A stretch of DNA of 35,401 bases from Actinomadura spongiicola (lineage in GTDB: Bacteria; Actinomycetota; Actinomycetes; Streptosporangiales; Streptosporangiaceae). The notes beneath the pieces were generated by a model, which was not told where the DNA came from, did no database searches, and saw nothing but the letters and a program-made list of their open reading frames with translations. Position numbers and translations under genes: made by a program. Location: assembly GCF_003432485.1 (NCBI RefSeq), contig NZ_QVNQ01000019.1, positions 1 through 35,401 of the forward strand, read 5' to 3'. This document shows, piece after piece, positions 1-5,896 of the stretch. How positions within the stretch are numbered: position 1 is the first letter of the stretch; each line of letters starts with the position of its first letter.

Positions 1-27
1 GGACATGGTCGTCCAGATGGACATAGA

Positions 28-408
28 GTGCGGTCAGAAGGGCGTCCAGGTTTGTCTTCACACACCGATCATGGGCGCCCTTCGCCATGCCCGCCGCCGG
101 ATCAGCAAACCCCCATCAACGATCTAGTGGCCAAGCCATGGGGTCGCCTGGCCATCATGGCCAGCAACCCAGCCGGAGAACCCGCCCCCGGCAACGCCCT
201 AGGCCAGATCATGAGCCCAGGCCTACGCCAGGAAGTGCGATGCCGCGCACACGGCCCCGACCACGCCCCATGGTGGTATTGGGTGTGGTCGGGCCCGTCC
301 CGCGATTCCGAGCCCGAGCTGGAGCCGCTGTGCCCCCTCTGGGACACCGACCGCGCCGCCGACTCCCTGCAACGCGTCCTCGCCCTCATCGAGGCGGACG
401 ACCAATGA
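28..408 (+). CDS. small hypothetical protein (Trp-rich, actinomycete type)
   Basis: No family recognised. The convincing part is the last ~83 residues, which contain GLRQEVRCRAHGPD, a WWYWVWSG core and a C-terminal helix ending LALIEADDQ. The composition looks like that of many short cytosolic actinomycete proteins of unknown role. The start is uncertain: GTG at 28 gives 126 residues but the first ~43 are low-quality; ATG at 157 (starting MASNPAGE) is a reasonable alternative, and neither has a strong ribosome binding site. The TGA stop overlaps the ATG of the next gene (ATGA at 405-408), so the two are translationally coupled and probably head a small operon that runs to 1391. Confidence 0.6.
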   Translation: MRSEGRPGLSSHTDHGRPSPCPPPDQQTPINDLVAKPWGRLAIMASNPAGEPAPGNALGQIMSPGLRQEVRCRAHGPDHAPWWYWVWSGPSRDSEPELEPLCPLWDTDRAADSLQRVLALIEADDQ

Positions 409-794
409 CCGACGAAACCGCCCTGACGCTGCGTCTGTGGACACGCCGCACCCACCGATTCATCCGCTGGTGCGGCAGGCGCAACCATCACGACCGTAAA
501 GCCATGTGGCAGCTAGACCGCCTCGCCGAGGCCCTCAGCGCGAAGGGATGGCGGACCCTGCGATGCTTCCACGCCTCCCCGCCACTCCTGCTCGTCAGCC
601 CGACCAAGCACACACCAGCGACAGAAGTACTGACCGCGACCAAGATCGGCCATTGGGTCTACCGCACCCGTAGCGGGATCCTCATCCTCTGCGCCGACCT
701 GGATCACGTCGTCGCCGCCATCGAGCGCCACATCTGGCAATCCCTCACCGAGGGGGCGCCCGACGAGAGCCCCTGGCATGAGCGGCACGGCTGA
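405..794 (+). CDS. small hypothetical protein
   Basis: A 129-residue protein of unknown function. The open frame extends upstream to 87, but the ATG at 405 overlaps the previous stop (ATGA), and the residues before it are a shadow of the previous gene. The N-terminus is basic (LWTRRTHRFIRWCGRR). The middle (LDRLAEALSAKGWRTLRCF...PPLLLVSP) and the end (WVYRTRSGILILCADLDHVVAAIERHI) look like a small alpha/beta fold with alternating hydrophobic strands. The 3' end overlaps the next gene by 17 bases, so it is likely cotranscribed with both neighbours. Confidence 0.6.
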   Translation: MTDETALTLRLWTRRTHRFIRWCGRRNHHDRKAMWQLDRLAEALSAKGWRTLRCFHASPPLLLVSPTKHTPATEVLTATKIGHWVYRTRSGILILCADLDHVVAAIERHIWQSLTEGAPDESPWHERHG

Positions 795-984
795 GAACAG
801 GCGAGCCGCCCAAGCCCTGGCCCACCAGTTCCCCGGCGTCCACGCATGGTACGGCGAACACACCCACCAGTGGTGGGCCATGATCCGTTCACCGCTAGGC
901 GACCGCCTACTCTCGGCCCCCACCATCCACCACCTACGCCAAGAGATCATCAACACAGGGGCATGGCCATGGCGCCAGAGATAA
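778..984 (+). CDS. small hypothetical protein
   Basis: A 68-residue protein with the pattern FPGVHAWYGEHTHQWWAMI then RLLSAPTIHHLRQEI. This resembles short actinomycete proteins that commonly sit beside regulators and mobile genes; the resemblance is remembered pattern, not a search result. It starts inside the end of the previous gene and its end overlaps the ATG of the next one at 963 by 22 bases, consistent with a compact four-gene operon. Function unknown. Confidence 0.55.
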   Translation: MSGTAENRRAAQALAHQFPGVHAWYGEHTHQWWAMIRSPLGDRLLSAPTIHHLRQEIINTGAWPWRQR

Positions 985-1391
985 ATGACACCGACCACCT
1001 TGCACACCACCCCGACATCACCACCGAATGCCCGGTCACCTGTCTCGGCGTGCGCACGGTCGGCGACCTGGTCAACTTCCTCGCCACCGCCCGCACGGCC
1101 CTACCGGACGCCGACCCAACCACCAGCCCAGACGAAACCGCCCTCACCGAACCCGCCCAGCACAACGAGCACACCACACGCTGCCCGCTCTCCTGCCTGG
1201 ACCTGTCAGCCAGAGTCCTAAACCCACTCCGCTACAACACCACCACACCACAAACCATCGGCGCTCTCATACGCATGATCCAAACCGGCCAACTCGCCCA
1301 GGTCCACCGCATCGGACGCCGCAGCCTCACCGAGATCCGAACAGCCCTCGTAGCCGCCGGATTCGACACCCGCAACATCAAGCTTCCCTAA
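963..1391 (+). CDS. RNA polymerase alpha-CTD-like protein with duplicated CPxxCL motifs
   Basis: A 142-residue protein. Residues ~79-134 follow the helix-hairpin-helix pattern of the RNA polymerase alpha C-terminal domain: LSARVLNPLR, then TIGALIRMIQ, then IGRRSLTEIRTALVAAGF, which matches the family's S-R-x-x-N-x-L, T-I-G-x-L and G-x-x-S-L-x-E-I positions. A short TTECPVTCL segment (Cys23, Cys27) recurs as TTRCPLSCL (Cys74, Cys78), and the first copy is followed by VRTVGDLVNFL, as if a second, reduced alpha-CTD-like unit lies N-terminal. Starts at ATG 963 or 969; the frame is open from 846 but the earlier residues shadow the previous gene. It might bind DNA or a transcription factor; that role is inferred. 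Confidence 0.6.
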   Translation: MAMAPEINDTDHLAHHPDITTECPVTCLGVRTVGDLVNFLATARTALPDADPTTSPDETALTEPAQHNEHTTRCPLSCLDLSARVLNPLRYNTTTPQTIGALIRMIQTGQLAQVHRIGRRSLTEIRTALVAAGFDTRNIKLP

Positions 1392-1842
1392 CGCCGACAC
1401 CCACCAGGCCCTGGCACAGGCCGACCCACGCACCAAGAACTTCCGATCACAGCACGTCCAAGGAGCGCCCAGCCGGACCCCAGCGGACCCCGGATGAGAA
1501 CTTTCTCTACGTCTTCAAGGGCGCCGCTCCGCGTCGCCGGCGGCCGCCCGCCCCGGTGCGCCGGGCGTGCGGCCTGTCCCGTCCGGTCCCGCCGCGCCGC
1601 GTCGCCCGTCCGCTGGTCAGCATCCGACGACACCCGAGTCACCGAAGGCGGAGGCTGATCACAGGCACTAGAGACATCGGAGACGATTGCAACGGCCGCT
1701 TCTGGCACGGTTGCTAGGATCGTTGCTAGTGTCGCTGTCTCACCGTTGTATCACCGCTGACAGGGGACCCGGTGCAATAAATTGGTCAAAGCCATCAAAA
1801 TGAGATTCTAGATCACCTCAGTATGGCCAACGCGGAGTTTCG
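1392..1842. other. non-coding stretch upstream of the Septu-like pair
   Basis: About 450 bases without a believable gene. The first ~300 bases are very GC-rich, with short arginine/proline-coding shadows on both strands and GC-palindromic tracts around 1525-1600. From ~1690 the base composition drops sharply and TTGCTAG occurs twice (1710-1730), marking the boundary of the lower-GC defence genes. A weak promoter may lie at CTGACA (1757-1762) followed by an AATAAATT tract (1776-1783). GGAG just before 1843 can serve as the ribosome binding site of the next gene. Confidence 0.4.
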
Positions 1843-3186
1843 ATGCAGATCAGGGCCATTCATGTCGAGAACATAAAAGGCTTTCGAGGGGGGAAGCGGT
1901 CAGTCTCCCTAGACTTCCAGCGTTCAGATGGTACCTTGCCGAGATGGATTGTGGTAGCTGGCCGTAATGGGGCTGGTAAGTCTTCACTCCTTCAGGCAGT
2001 TTCCCTGGCGATTGCTGGCCCGTCGGTTGCGCGCACTCTCCGCGAGACCTATTCCGATTGGGTGCATGATGAGGCTGACCAAGGAAGCGCGCATGTACAT
2101 CTCACCTACTCCGACTTTGATGCGTTTGCTCCCGGTAGAAAGCCCCGATTCGATCCATGGGCGTCCCTCGCTTGGACTCGTCAAGATGAGGGTCCAGAGC
2201 CCGCGATCGAGAAACAACGGCGGGGGCAAAATTGGGACCCGATTCGGGGCCCATGGTCCGAAAACCCTCAAGGCTGGTTCCTGGCGGGATACGGCCCGTT
2301 TCGTCGTCTTTCACTTGCCCCCACTGAGGCACAGCGCCTCATGATGACGCCGGGTCGCCCGTCAAGTCTAGCGAGCCTATTTCGAGAAGAGGCTTCACTC
2401 TCTGAGGCTGTGCTATGGCTTCAGCAACTTTATCTGCGCAGGCTTGAAGGATCAGCGGAAGCTGGCGCTGTTGAGGATGCCGTACTCCGGCTACTCGGAG
2501 ATGGGCTTCTGCCGGAAGGCATGGAGGTCGAGAAGGTCACTTCTGATGGCCTCTGGGTGCGCACGCCGTCAGGCCCTGAACTTCCGTTGCGTTCGCTCAG
2601 CGATGGCTATCGGACAGTTGCCGCTCTCGTGCTCGACCTAGTTAAGCAACTCTTCCAAGCATATGGTGACCTGCGGGAGATAAAAAACTCTCCTCACGTT
2701 GCTTTCGGTCACGAAGGCGTCGTGCTCATAGATGAGATAGACGTGCACCTGCACGTATCATGGCAGCAGCGCATTGGCTTCTGGCTAAAAAAGCACTTCC
2801 CAAATCTCCAGTTCATCGTAAGCACGCATAGTCCCTTCATCTGTCAAGCGGCAGACGAGAGAGGCCTTGTGCGGCTGGCCGCTCCAGGCGAAGATGATGC
2901 TGCCAGGATCGTGGAAGGTGAACTTTTCAATCGCGTCGTGAATGGCACCGCCGATGATGCTATTCTGACCGACCTATTCGGCTTGGAAACACCATACTCA
3001 GCCCGTAGTGTTGAGTTGCGCCGCGAAGCTGCAAGCCTAGAAGGAAAGGCGGCTGCCGCCGAGATCTCGACAAATGAGAAGATGCGTCTGAAGGAGCTTA
3101 AATCGAGGCTTCCTCGCACGCCGTCTACCGATGTTGCCAATGCCATCCGGCAGTTGAGCCTTAGCTTCGACGATGCAGAAGATTGA
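1843..3186 (+). CDS. ptuA: Septu-like AAA ATPase (PtuA-type)
   Basis: A 447-residue ABC/SMC-like ATPase, probably the sensor/ATPase half of a Septu-type anti-phage system. The N-terminus (IRAIHVENIKGF) is typical of RecF/OLD-like ATPases. Walker A is GRNGAGKSS (residues ~40-48), the signature-like motif is LRSLSDGYRT (~249-258), Walker B is VVLIDEIDVHLH (~293-304), and the H-loop is STHSPF (~327-332). The tail is charged and helical. Its TGA overlaps the start of an HNH nuclease gene by 14 bases, which is the standard PtuA-PtuB layout. GC content and codon use (ATA, AAA, TTT, CTT codons) are clearly less GC-rich than the flanks, indicating transfer. Other OLD-like ATPase + HNH pairs (for example retron effector modules) share this architecture, but no reverse transcriptase is present here. 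Confidence 0.85.
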   Translation: MQIRAIHVENIKGFRGGKRSVSLDFQRSDGTLPRWIVVAGRNGAGKSSLLQAVSLAIAGPSVARTLRETYSDWVHDEADQGSAHVHLTYSDFDAFAPGRKPRFDPWASLAWTRQDEGPEPAIEKQRRGQNWDPIRGPWSENPQGWFLAGYGPFRRLSLAPTEAQRLMMTPGRPSSLASLFREEASLSEAVLWLQQLYLRRLEGSAEAGAVEDAVLRLLGDGLLPEGMEVEKVTSDGLWVRTPSGPELPLRSLSDGYRTVAALVLDLVKQLFQAYGDLREIKNSPHVAFGHEGVVLIDEIDVHLHVSWQQRIGFWLKKHFPNLQFIVSTHSPFICQAADERGLVRLAAPGEDDAARIVEGELFNRVVNGTADDAILTDLFGLETPYSARSVELRREAASLEGKAAAAEISTNEKMRLKELKSRLPRTPSTDVANAIRQLSLSFDDAED

Positions 3187-3895
3187 AAGACTCTCCCTTG
3201 GGAGTGAGGCTGCGAGGAAACTTGAGGATCTGACCGCTCAGGTGGTTGCAGCAGCAGATCCGAAAGAGAAGGCTGCTGAGCTTTGGGCTAAGCTCAACAG
3301 AGACACGAAGAAGGAGATTCAACGTACGCTCGCAGAGATGAGTAGCGGGCTTGAGCGTTGTATGTACTGTGAAGACAGCGAAGGCACAGACATTGAGCAC
3401 TTCATGCCTAAATCTAGCTACCCAGAGGATGCTTTTAGATGGGCTAACTATCTTCTGGCATGCACCCGATGCAATAGCAACTATAAGCGGACTCGATTCC
3501 CGTTGGATAGCCGCAACGAGCCTCTGCTAATTGACCCAACACTGGACGACCCGGCTTCACACCTTAACTTCTCTCCGACAACAGGCCTTTTCACTGGCGC
3601 GTCCCGTCGGGGCGAAGTTACAATCGACATATGCGGCCTTAATCGAGACATTTGCGCCGAAGGAAGATTGAATGCCTGGACGGCGATTGAATATCTCATT
3701 CCAGCCTACGCCATAGAGATGGGAAGTGGACGGGATAAAAAGGCGTCCAGAATCTTGAGGACTCTTCAGAAATATCCTTTCCAGTCTGTCAGAACGTACA
3801 TGGCCCGCGTATATGCCGGAGCGGAAGATCCAGCCCTGATTCTGTCGCCCGACGTCATGGCATCTTTCTCGTCTTTTCCTGAACTCCTACATTGA
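3173..3895 (+). CDS. ptuB: HNH endonuclease (PtuB-type) of a Septu-like system
   Basis: A 240-residue HNH nuclease, the presumed DNA-cutting effector partner of the upstream ATPase. The zinc-supported HNH core is visible: ERCMYC (Cys63, Cys66), TDIEHFMPKS (His76), FRWANYLLACTRCN (Asn92, Cys97, Cys100, Asn101) and a following YKRTRFP segment. The remainder is helical and lacks recognisable domains. The ATG at 3173 lies inside the end of ptuA, so translation is coupled. Composition is low-GC like ptuA, so the pair moved together. Classification as PtuB rests on the C-x-x-C/E-H-F/N-x-L-L-A-C-x-x-C-N pattern plus the neighbour; phage defence is inferred, not shown. Confidence 0.85.
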   Translation: MQKIERLSLGSEAARKLEDLTAQVVAAADPKEKAAELWAKLNRDTKKEIQRTLAEMSSGLERCMYCEDSEGTDIEHFMPKSSYPEDAFRWANYLLACTRCNSNYKRTRFPLDSRNEPLLIDPTLDDPASHLNFSPTTGLFTGASRRGEVTIDICGLNRDICAEGRLNAWTAIEYLIPAYAIEMGSGRDKKASRILRTLQKYPFQSVRTYMARVYAGAEDPALILSPDVMASFSSFPELLH

Positions 3896-3976
3896 CCTCA
3901 AACGGTGGATAGGTAACGACCGCAAATTGGGTGCGAAAGCTTAGCTGCAAACTTCTGGTGAAGCCTTTGTGGCCGG

Positions 3977-4099
3977 GCACGCTTGAGCGTGCGCGAAGCG
4001 GGGGCTTCGCAGCCCCCAGCCCCCCCGCGAGCCGGAGGGCACGCCCGCGCAAAACTGTCTGTCACGCCGTCTCGCCGTTCGCGCGGGCGCACCCTCCGG
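3977..4099. repeat. cluster of three stem-loops downstream of the defence pair
   Basis: Three consecutive inverted repeats are visible. Hairpin 1, 3977-3992: GCACGCT/AGCGTGC around TG. Hairpin 2, 4000-4017: GGGGGCT/AGCCCCC around TCGC. Hairpin 3: arms 4032-4050 and 4081-4099 pair at 17 of 19 positions around a 30-base loop. Hairpins 1 and 2 could act as a terminator for ptuAB, although no T-run follows. The long third stem is not a typical terminator and might be an element end, a REP-like sequence or a structured RNA. Confidence 0.55.
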
Positions 4100-4226
4100 G
4101 GCGGTGTGCGTGCTAACGCGGGCGCTAACAACGGGCCTGGATGACCTTGGACTGGCGTGGACGTGCGGGAGGCTGCGTCGCTGGTCAGGGGATGGATGTG
4201 GACGGGTCTGGATGGCCTTGATCTTG

Positions 4227-4270
4227 CTTGTAAACAGAAGGTTAGGGGTTCAAGTCCCCTCGCCGGCTCC
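4227..4270 (+). other. displaced 3' half of tRNA-Thr(TGT): attachment-site scar
   Basis: The sequence matches the 3' portion of a tRNA: anticodon loop CTTGTAA (anticodon TGT), 3' anticodon strand ACAGA, five-base variable loop, T-arm AGGGG-TTCAAGT-CCCCT, acceptor 3' strand CGCCGGC and discriminator T. The 5' half is missing: the bases before the loop (TCTTG) do not pair with ACAGA, and no D-arm precedes. This is what remains when an integrative element inserts into the 3' end of a tRNA gene and displaces the native 3' end. The intact tRNA-Thr would lie outside the window. Confidence 0.75.
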
Positions 4271-4280
4271 CAGCCCAAAG

Positions 4281-4303
4281 CCCCCTCCCGACCACGGAGG
4301 GGG
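4281..4303 (+). terminator. terminator of the ancestral tRNA-Thr locus
   Basis: A perfect 8-bp stem (CCCCCTCC / GGAGGGGG) around CGACCAC, ten bases after the tRNA 3' half. Its position suggests it is the native terminator that moved with the displaced tRNA end. Confidence 0.6.
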
Positions 4304-4334
4304 TTCCGCGCTAACAGGCTTGCCAACAGCAGCA

Positions 4335-4523
4335 CTACGCCGAGCCGTCGACCCGCCCCACGAAGATGCCCGCTGCCTCGGCAAGCTGCTCACTGATCAC
4401 GTGCGCATAGACCCGGAGCATGAGCGTCGGCGCCGCGTGCCCAAGTATTCAGTGCGCCCTGAAAACGTTGACCGTCCTGGCATCGATGCTGACGACGGGG
4501 GACCGGCCGCTCTTGGGGAGGCC
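4335..4523 (-). pseudogene. tyrosine recombinase (integrase) C-terminal remnant
   Basis: On the minus strand the frame ending at TAG 4337-4335 reads LGHAAPTLMLRVYAHVISEQ, the signature end of a tyrosine site-specific recombinase. It includes the box-II LGH histidine (codon 4439-4437) and the Y of YAHV (codon 4409-4407) as the catalytic tyrosine. Upstream in the same frame, across an in-frame TGA at 4451-4449, comes PKSGRSPVVSIDARTVNVF, which resembles the PKT-x-x-S-x-R-x-V-x-L-x-x-x-T-V strand normally ~80-100 residues earlier. The R-H-x-x-R region between is absent. So this is an integrase broken by an internal deletion plus a stop, reading toward the tRNA scar, where an integrase normally sits beside its att site. 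Confidence 0.7.
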
Positions 4524-4539
4524 TGGGTGGGGGGGGTGG

Positions 4540-4665
4540 GAGCGATCGCGGGACGGTGTGCAGGATGTTGGCCAGGGCCATCGCGTTGACGTGGTCGGAC
4601 TTGCGGCGGGCGACCGAGTGCCGCTCGCGATAGCGGGCCACCGCCATCTTGGGCTGACGCGCTAG
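4540..4665 (-). pseudogene. IS110-family transposase fragment
   Basis: The minus strand encodes LARQPKMAVARYRERHSVA followed by RRKSDHVNAMALANILHT. This resembles the DEDD-domain section of IS110-type transposases (R-x-R-x-S-x-A-R-R-K-S-D-x-x-D-A-x-x-L-A-N-I-L-R-T). The expected second Asp of the KSDxxDA motif is Asn. Only ~36-42 codons remain; the frame then runs into proline-rich noise. No insertion-sequence ends could be recognised. It lies directly behind the stop codon of the methyltransferase gene. Confidence 0.55.
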
Positions 4666-5810
4666 ACGATCACGTTCTCCGGCCGGTCCAGCCAGAGGCG
4701 TTCCCCGTCCTCGTTGACCGTGAGGCCGAGCCGGTCGAGGACGGGGCGGCCGAGTGACTGCCATCGGAAGTACGCGTCGGCAACCTCGTCCCACAGGTCA
4801 CGGTCGCCGTGCTGGCGCACCTCGAACACGTCCTCGTGTTCGGCGCTAACGGCGATCGCCCAGCAGCCTGGGTCGTGCCCGTCGAGGAGCCACAGCGAGT
4901 CATCCGCGCGGCGCGCGGCGATCCCTGGTGCCAGGTGAGTGATGACCAGGTCCGCGGAGGCGGGGGCGTATGCGATGGTCCGTGGATTGACGACGGTTCG
5001 GGTCACCCGGGCACCGGGCGCGTCCCATTCGGCGGGGTGGTCGTCGGCGGGGCGCTGGGACCGTAGTGGCATGTACCCGCTGGTGCCGGGGAAGCGCCCG
5101 ACACCGGTCCCGTCCGGGAGGACGTCCACCTGGGCGACCAGGCCGTATCCGAACCACCGGCCGTATGGGGTGACGATGCGGCCGCCGGGCCGTGTCTGCG
5201 TGAGCCATGCGGACGGGATGGACTGTACTGAGCAGGTGGCGTGCACCCGGTCGTAGGGGGCGTCCGTCGGGTAGCCGCCCGTGCCGTCCCCGACGATGAG
5301 CGTGGGCGCTGGTTTCAGCCCGGGTAGCGCTGCTGCGAGGTTCTTCTCGGCGACGGCGGTCAGTTCGGCGTCGATCTCGACGGAGACGACGGCGCCGCCC
5401 TCGCCGATGATCTGGGTGGTGAGCGCGGCGGAGTAGCCGGTGCCGGTGCCGATCTCAAGGACCCGATGGCCTTGGTCCAAGTCGAGGTGCCCGAAGTTAT
5501 AGAGGACGCCGGACAGTGCGGAGAGGGAGGACGTGGGCTCGCCGCGCCCGGTGGTCGGGTCGGAGGCGCCGTCGTCGGCCTGGGTGATGATCGGCGTGTC
5601 GCTGTACACCGCGTCCCACCATTCGTCCGGGCGCTCATCCCGGTCGATGGGCCCGCTGGCTGTCCATGCCCGGGCAGGGACGAAGGCATGGCGGGGCACC
5701 GCGCGCAACGCCTTCGCCCAGATGTCCGCCGGATCGGGGAGGAAGCCCTTGGCGGTGAGGTCGCCGATGAAGGCGTTGAGGCGCTCATCGGCGGAGCCTG
5801 TGGAGGTCAT
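4662..5810 (-). CDS. PIMT-like O-methyltransferase with RiPP-type C-terminal extension
   Basis: A 382-residue SAM-dependent methyltransferase of the protein-L-isoaspartate O-methyltransferase (PIMT) fold, about 170 residues longer than housekeeping PIMT. Motif I is VLEIGTGTGYSAA (~117-129), an acidic strand VVSVEID follows, then VGDGTGGYPTDAPYDRVHA and RPGGRIVTPYG. The last ~36 residues (YFRWQSLGRPVLDRLGLTV, then GERLWLDRPEN) carry the W-x-x-x-G-R-P-x-x-D-R-x-G-L-T-V ... W-L-D-x-P motif of RiPP-associated PIMT homologues (lanthipeptide FxLD, graspetide and imiditide types). The frame is open to 5906, but ATG 5810 is chosen because it overlaps the stop of a short peptide gene (TAATG) and follows GAGAAG. 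Likely activity: methylation of an Asp side chain of that peptide, leading to aspartimide. Repair of damaged proteins is the alternative. Confidence 0.88.
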   Translation of the reverse strand: MTSTGSADERLNAFIGDLTAKGFLPDPADIWAKALRAVPRHAFVPARAWTASGPIDRDERPDEWWDAVYSDTPIITQADDGASDPTTGRGEPTSSLSALSGVLYNFGHLDLDQGHRVLEIGTGTGYSAALTTQIIGEGGAVVSVEIDAELTAVAEKNLAAALPGLKPAPTLIVGDGTGGYPTDAPYDRVHATCSVQSIPSAWLTQTRPGGRIVTPYGRWFGYGLVAQVDVLPDGTGVGRFPGTSGYMPLRSQRPADDHPAEWDAPGARVTRTVVNPRTIAYAPASADLVITHLAPGIAARRADDSLWLLDGHDPGCWAIAVSAEHEDVFEVRQHGDRDLWDEVADAYFRWQSLGRPVLDRLGLTVNEDGERLWLDRPENVIV

Positions 5811-5896
5811 TACTTCTCGCGCTTTCCGCCGCCGGGCGGAGGCCCGGTGTCGGGGTTCGGTGGCGGTGGCGGCTTGGGAGCTTCGTGTTTGCCCAC
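5810..5896 (-). CDS. candidate RiPP precursor peptide (imiditide-like)
   Basis: A 28-codon frame that standard gene finders would miss. It starts at GTG 5896 (MGKHEAPK) and contains KPPPPPNPDTGPPPGGGK before a basic end (KREK). A good ribosome binding site, GAGGTGG, lies seven bases upstream of the GTG. Its TAA shares one base with the methyltransferase ATG (TAATG), a strong sign of translational coupling. The only Asp sits in a Pro/Gly-rich centre (N-P-D-T-G) flanked by charged ends, which suits a PIMT-type enzyme that modifies one Asp of a linear, charged precursor. No leader/core cleavage site, Cys, Ser or extra tailoring gene is seen. That it is translated and modified is inference. Confidence 0.6.
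   Translation of the reverse strand: MGKHEAPKPPPPPNPDTGPPPGGGKREK

Noticed and set aside
1843..3895. Retron-type defence system
   Set aside because: An OLD-like ATPase plus HNH pair is also used as a retron effector, but there is no reverse transcriptase or msr/msd-like sequence in the flanks seen here.
4227..4270. Functional tRNA gene
   Set aside because: Acceptor 5' strand, D-arm and 5' anticodon strand are missing, so it cannot fold as a tRNA.
4104..4589. Plus-strand 161-residue open frame over the tRNA scar
   Set aside because: It runs through the tRNA 3' half, its terminator and the integrase wreck on the other strand; the composition is that of a shadow frame.
4662..5810. FxLD lanthipeptide or graspetide locus
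   Set aside because: The methyltransferase C-terminus would fit, but no lanthionine synthetase, ATP-grasp enzyme or Cys/Ser/Thr-rich precursor lies nearby.
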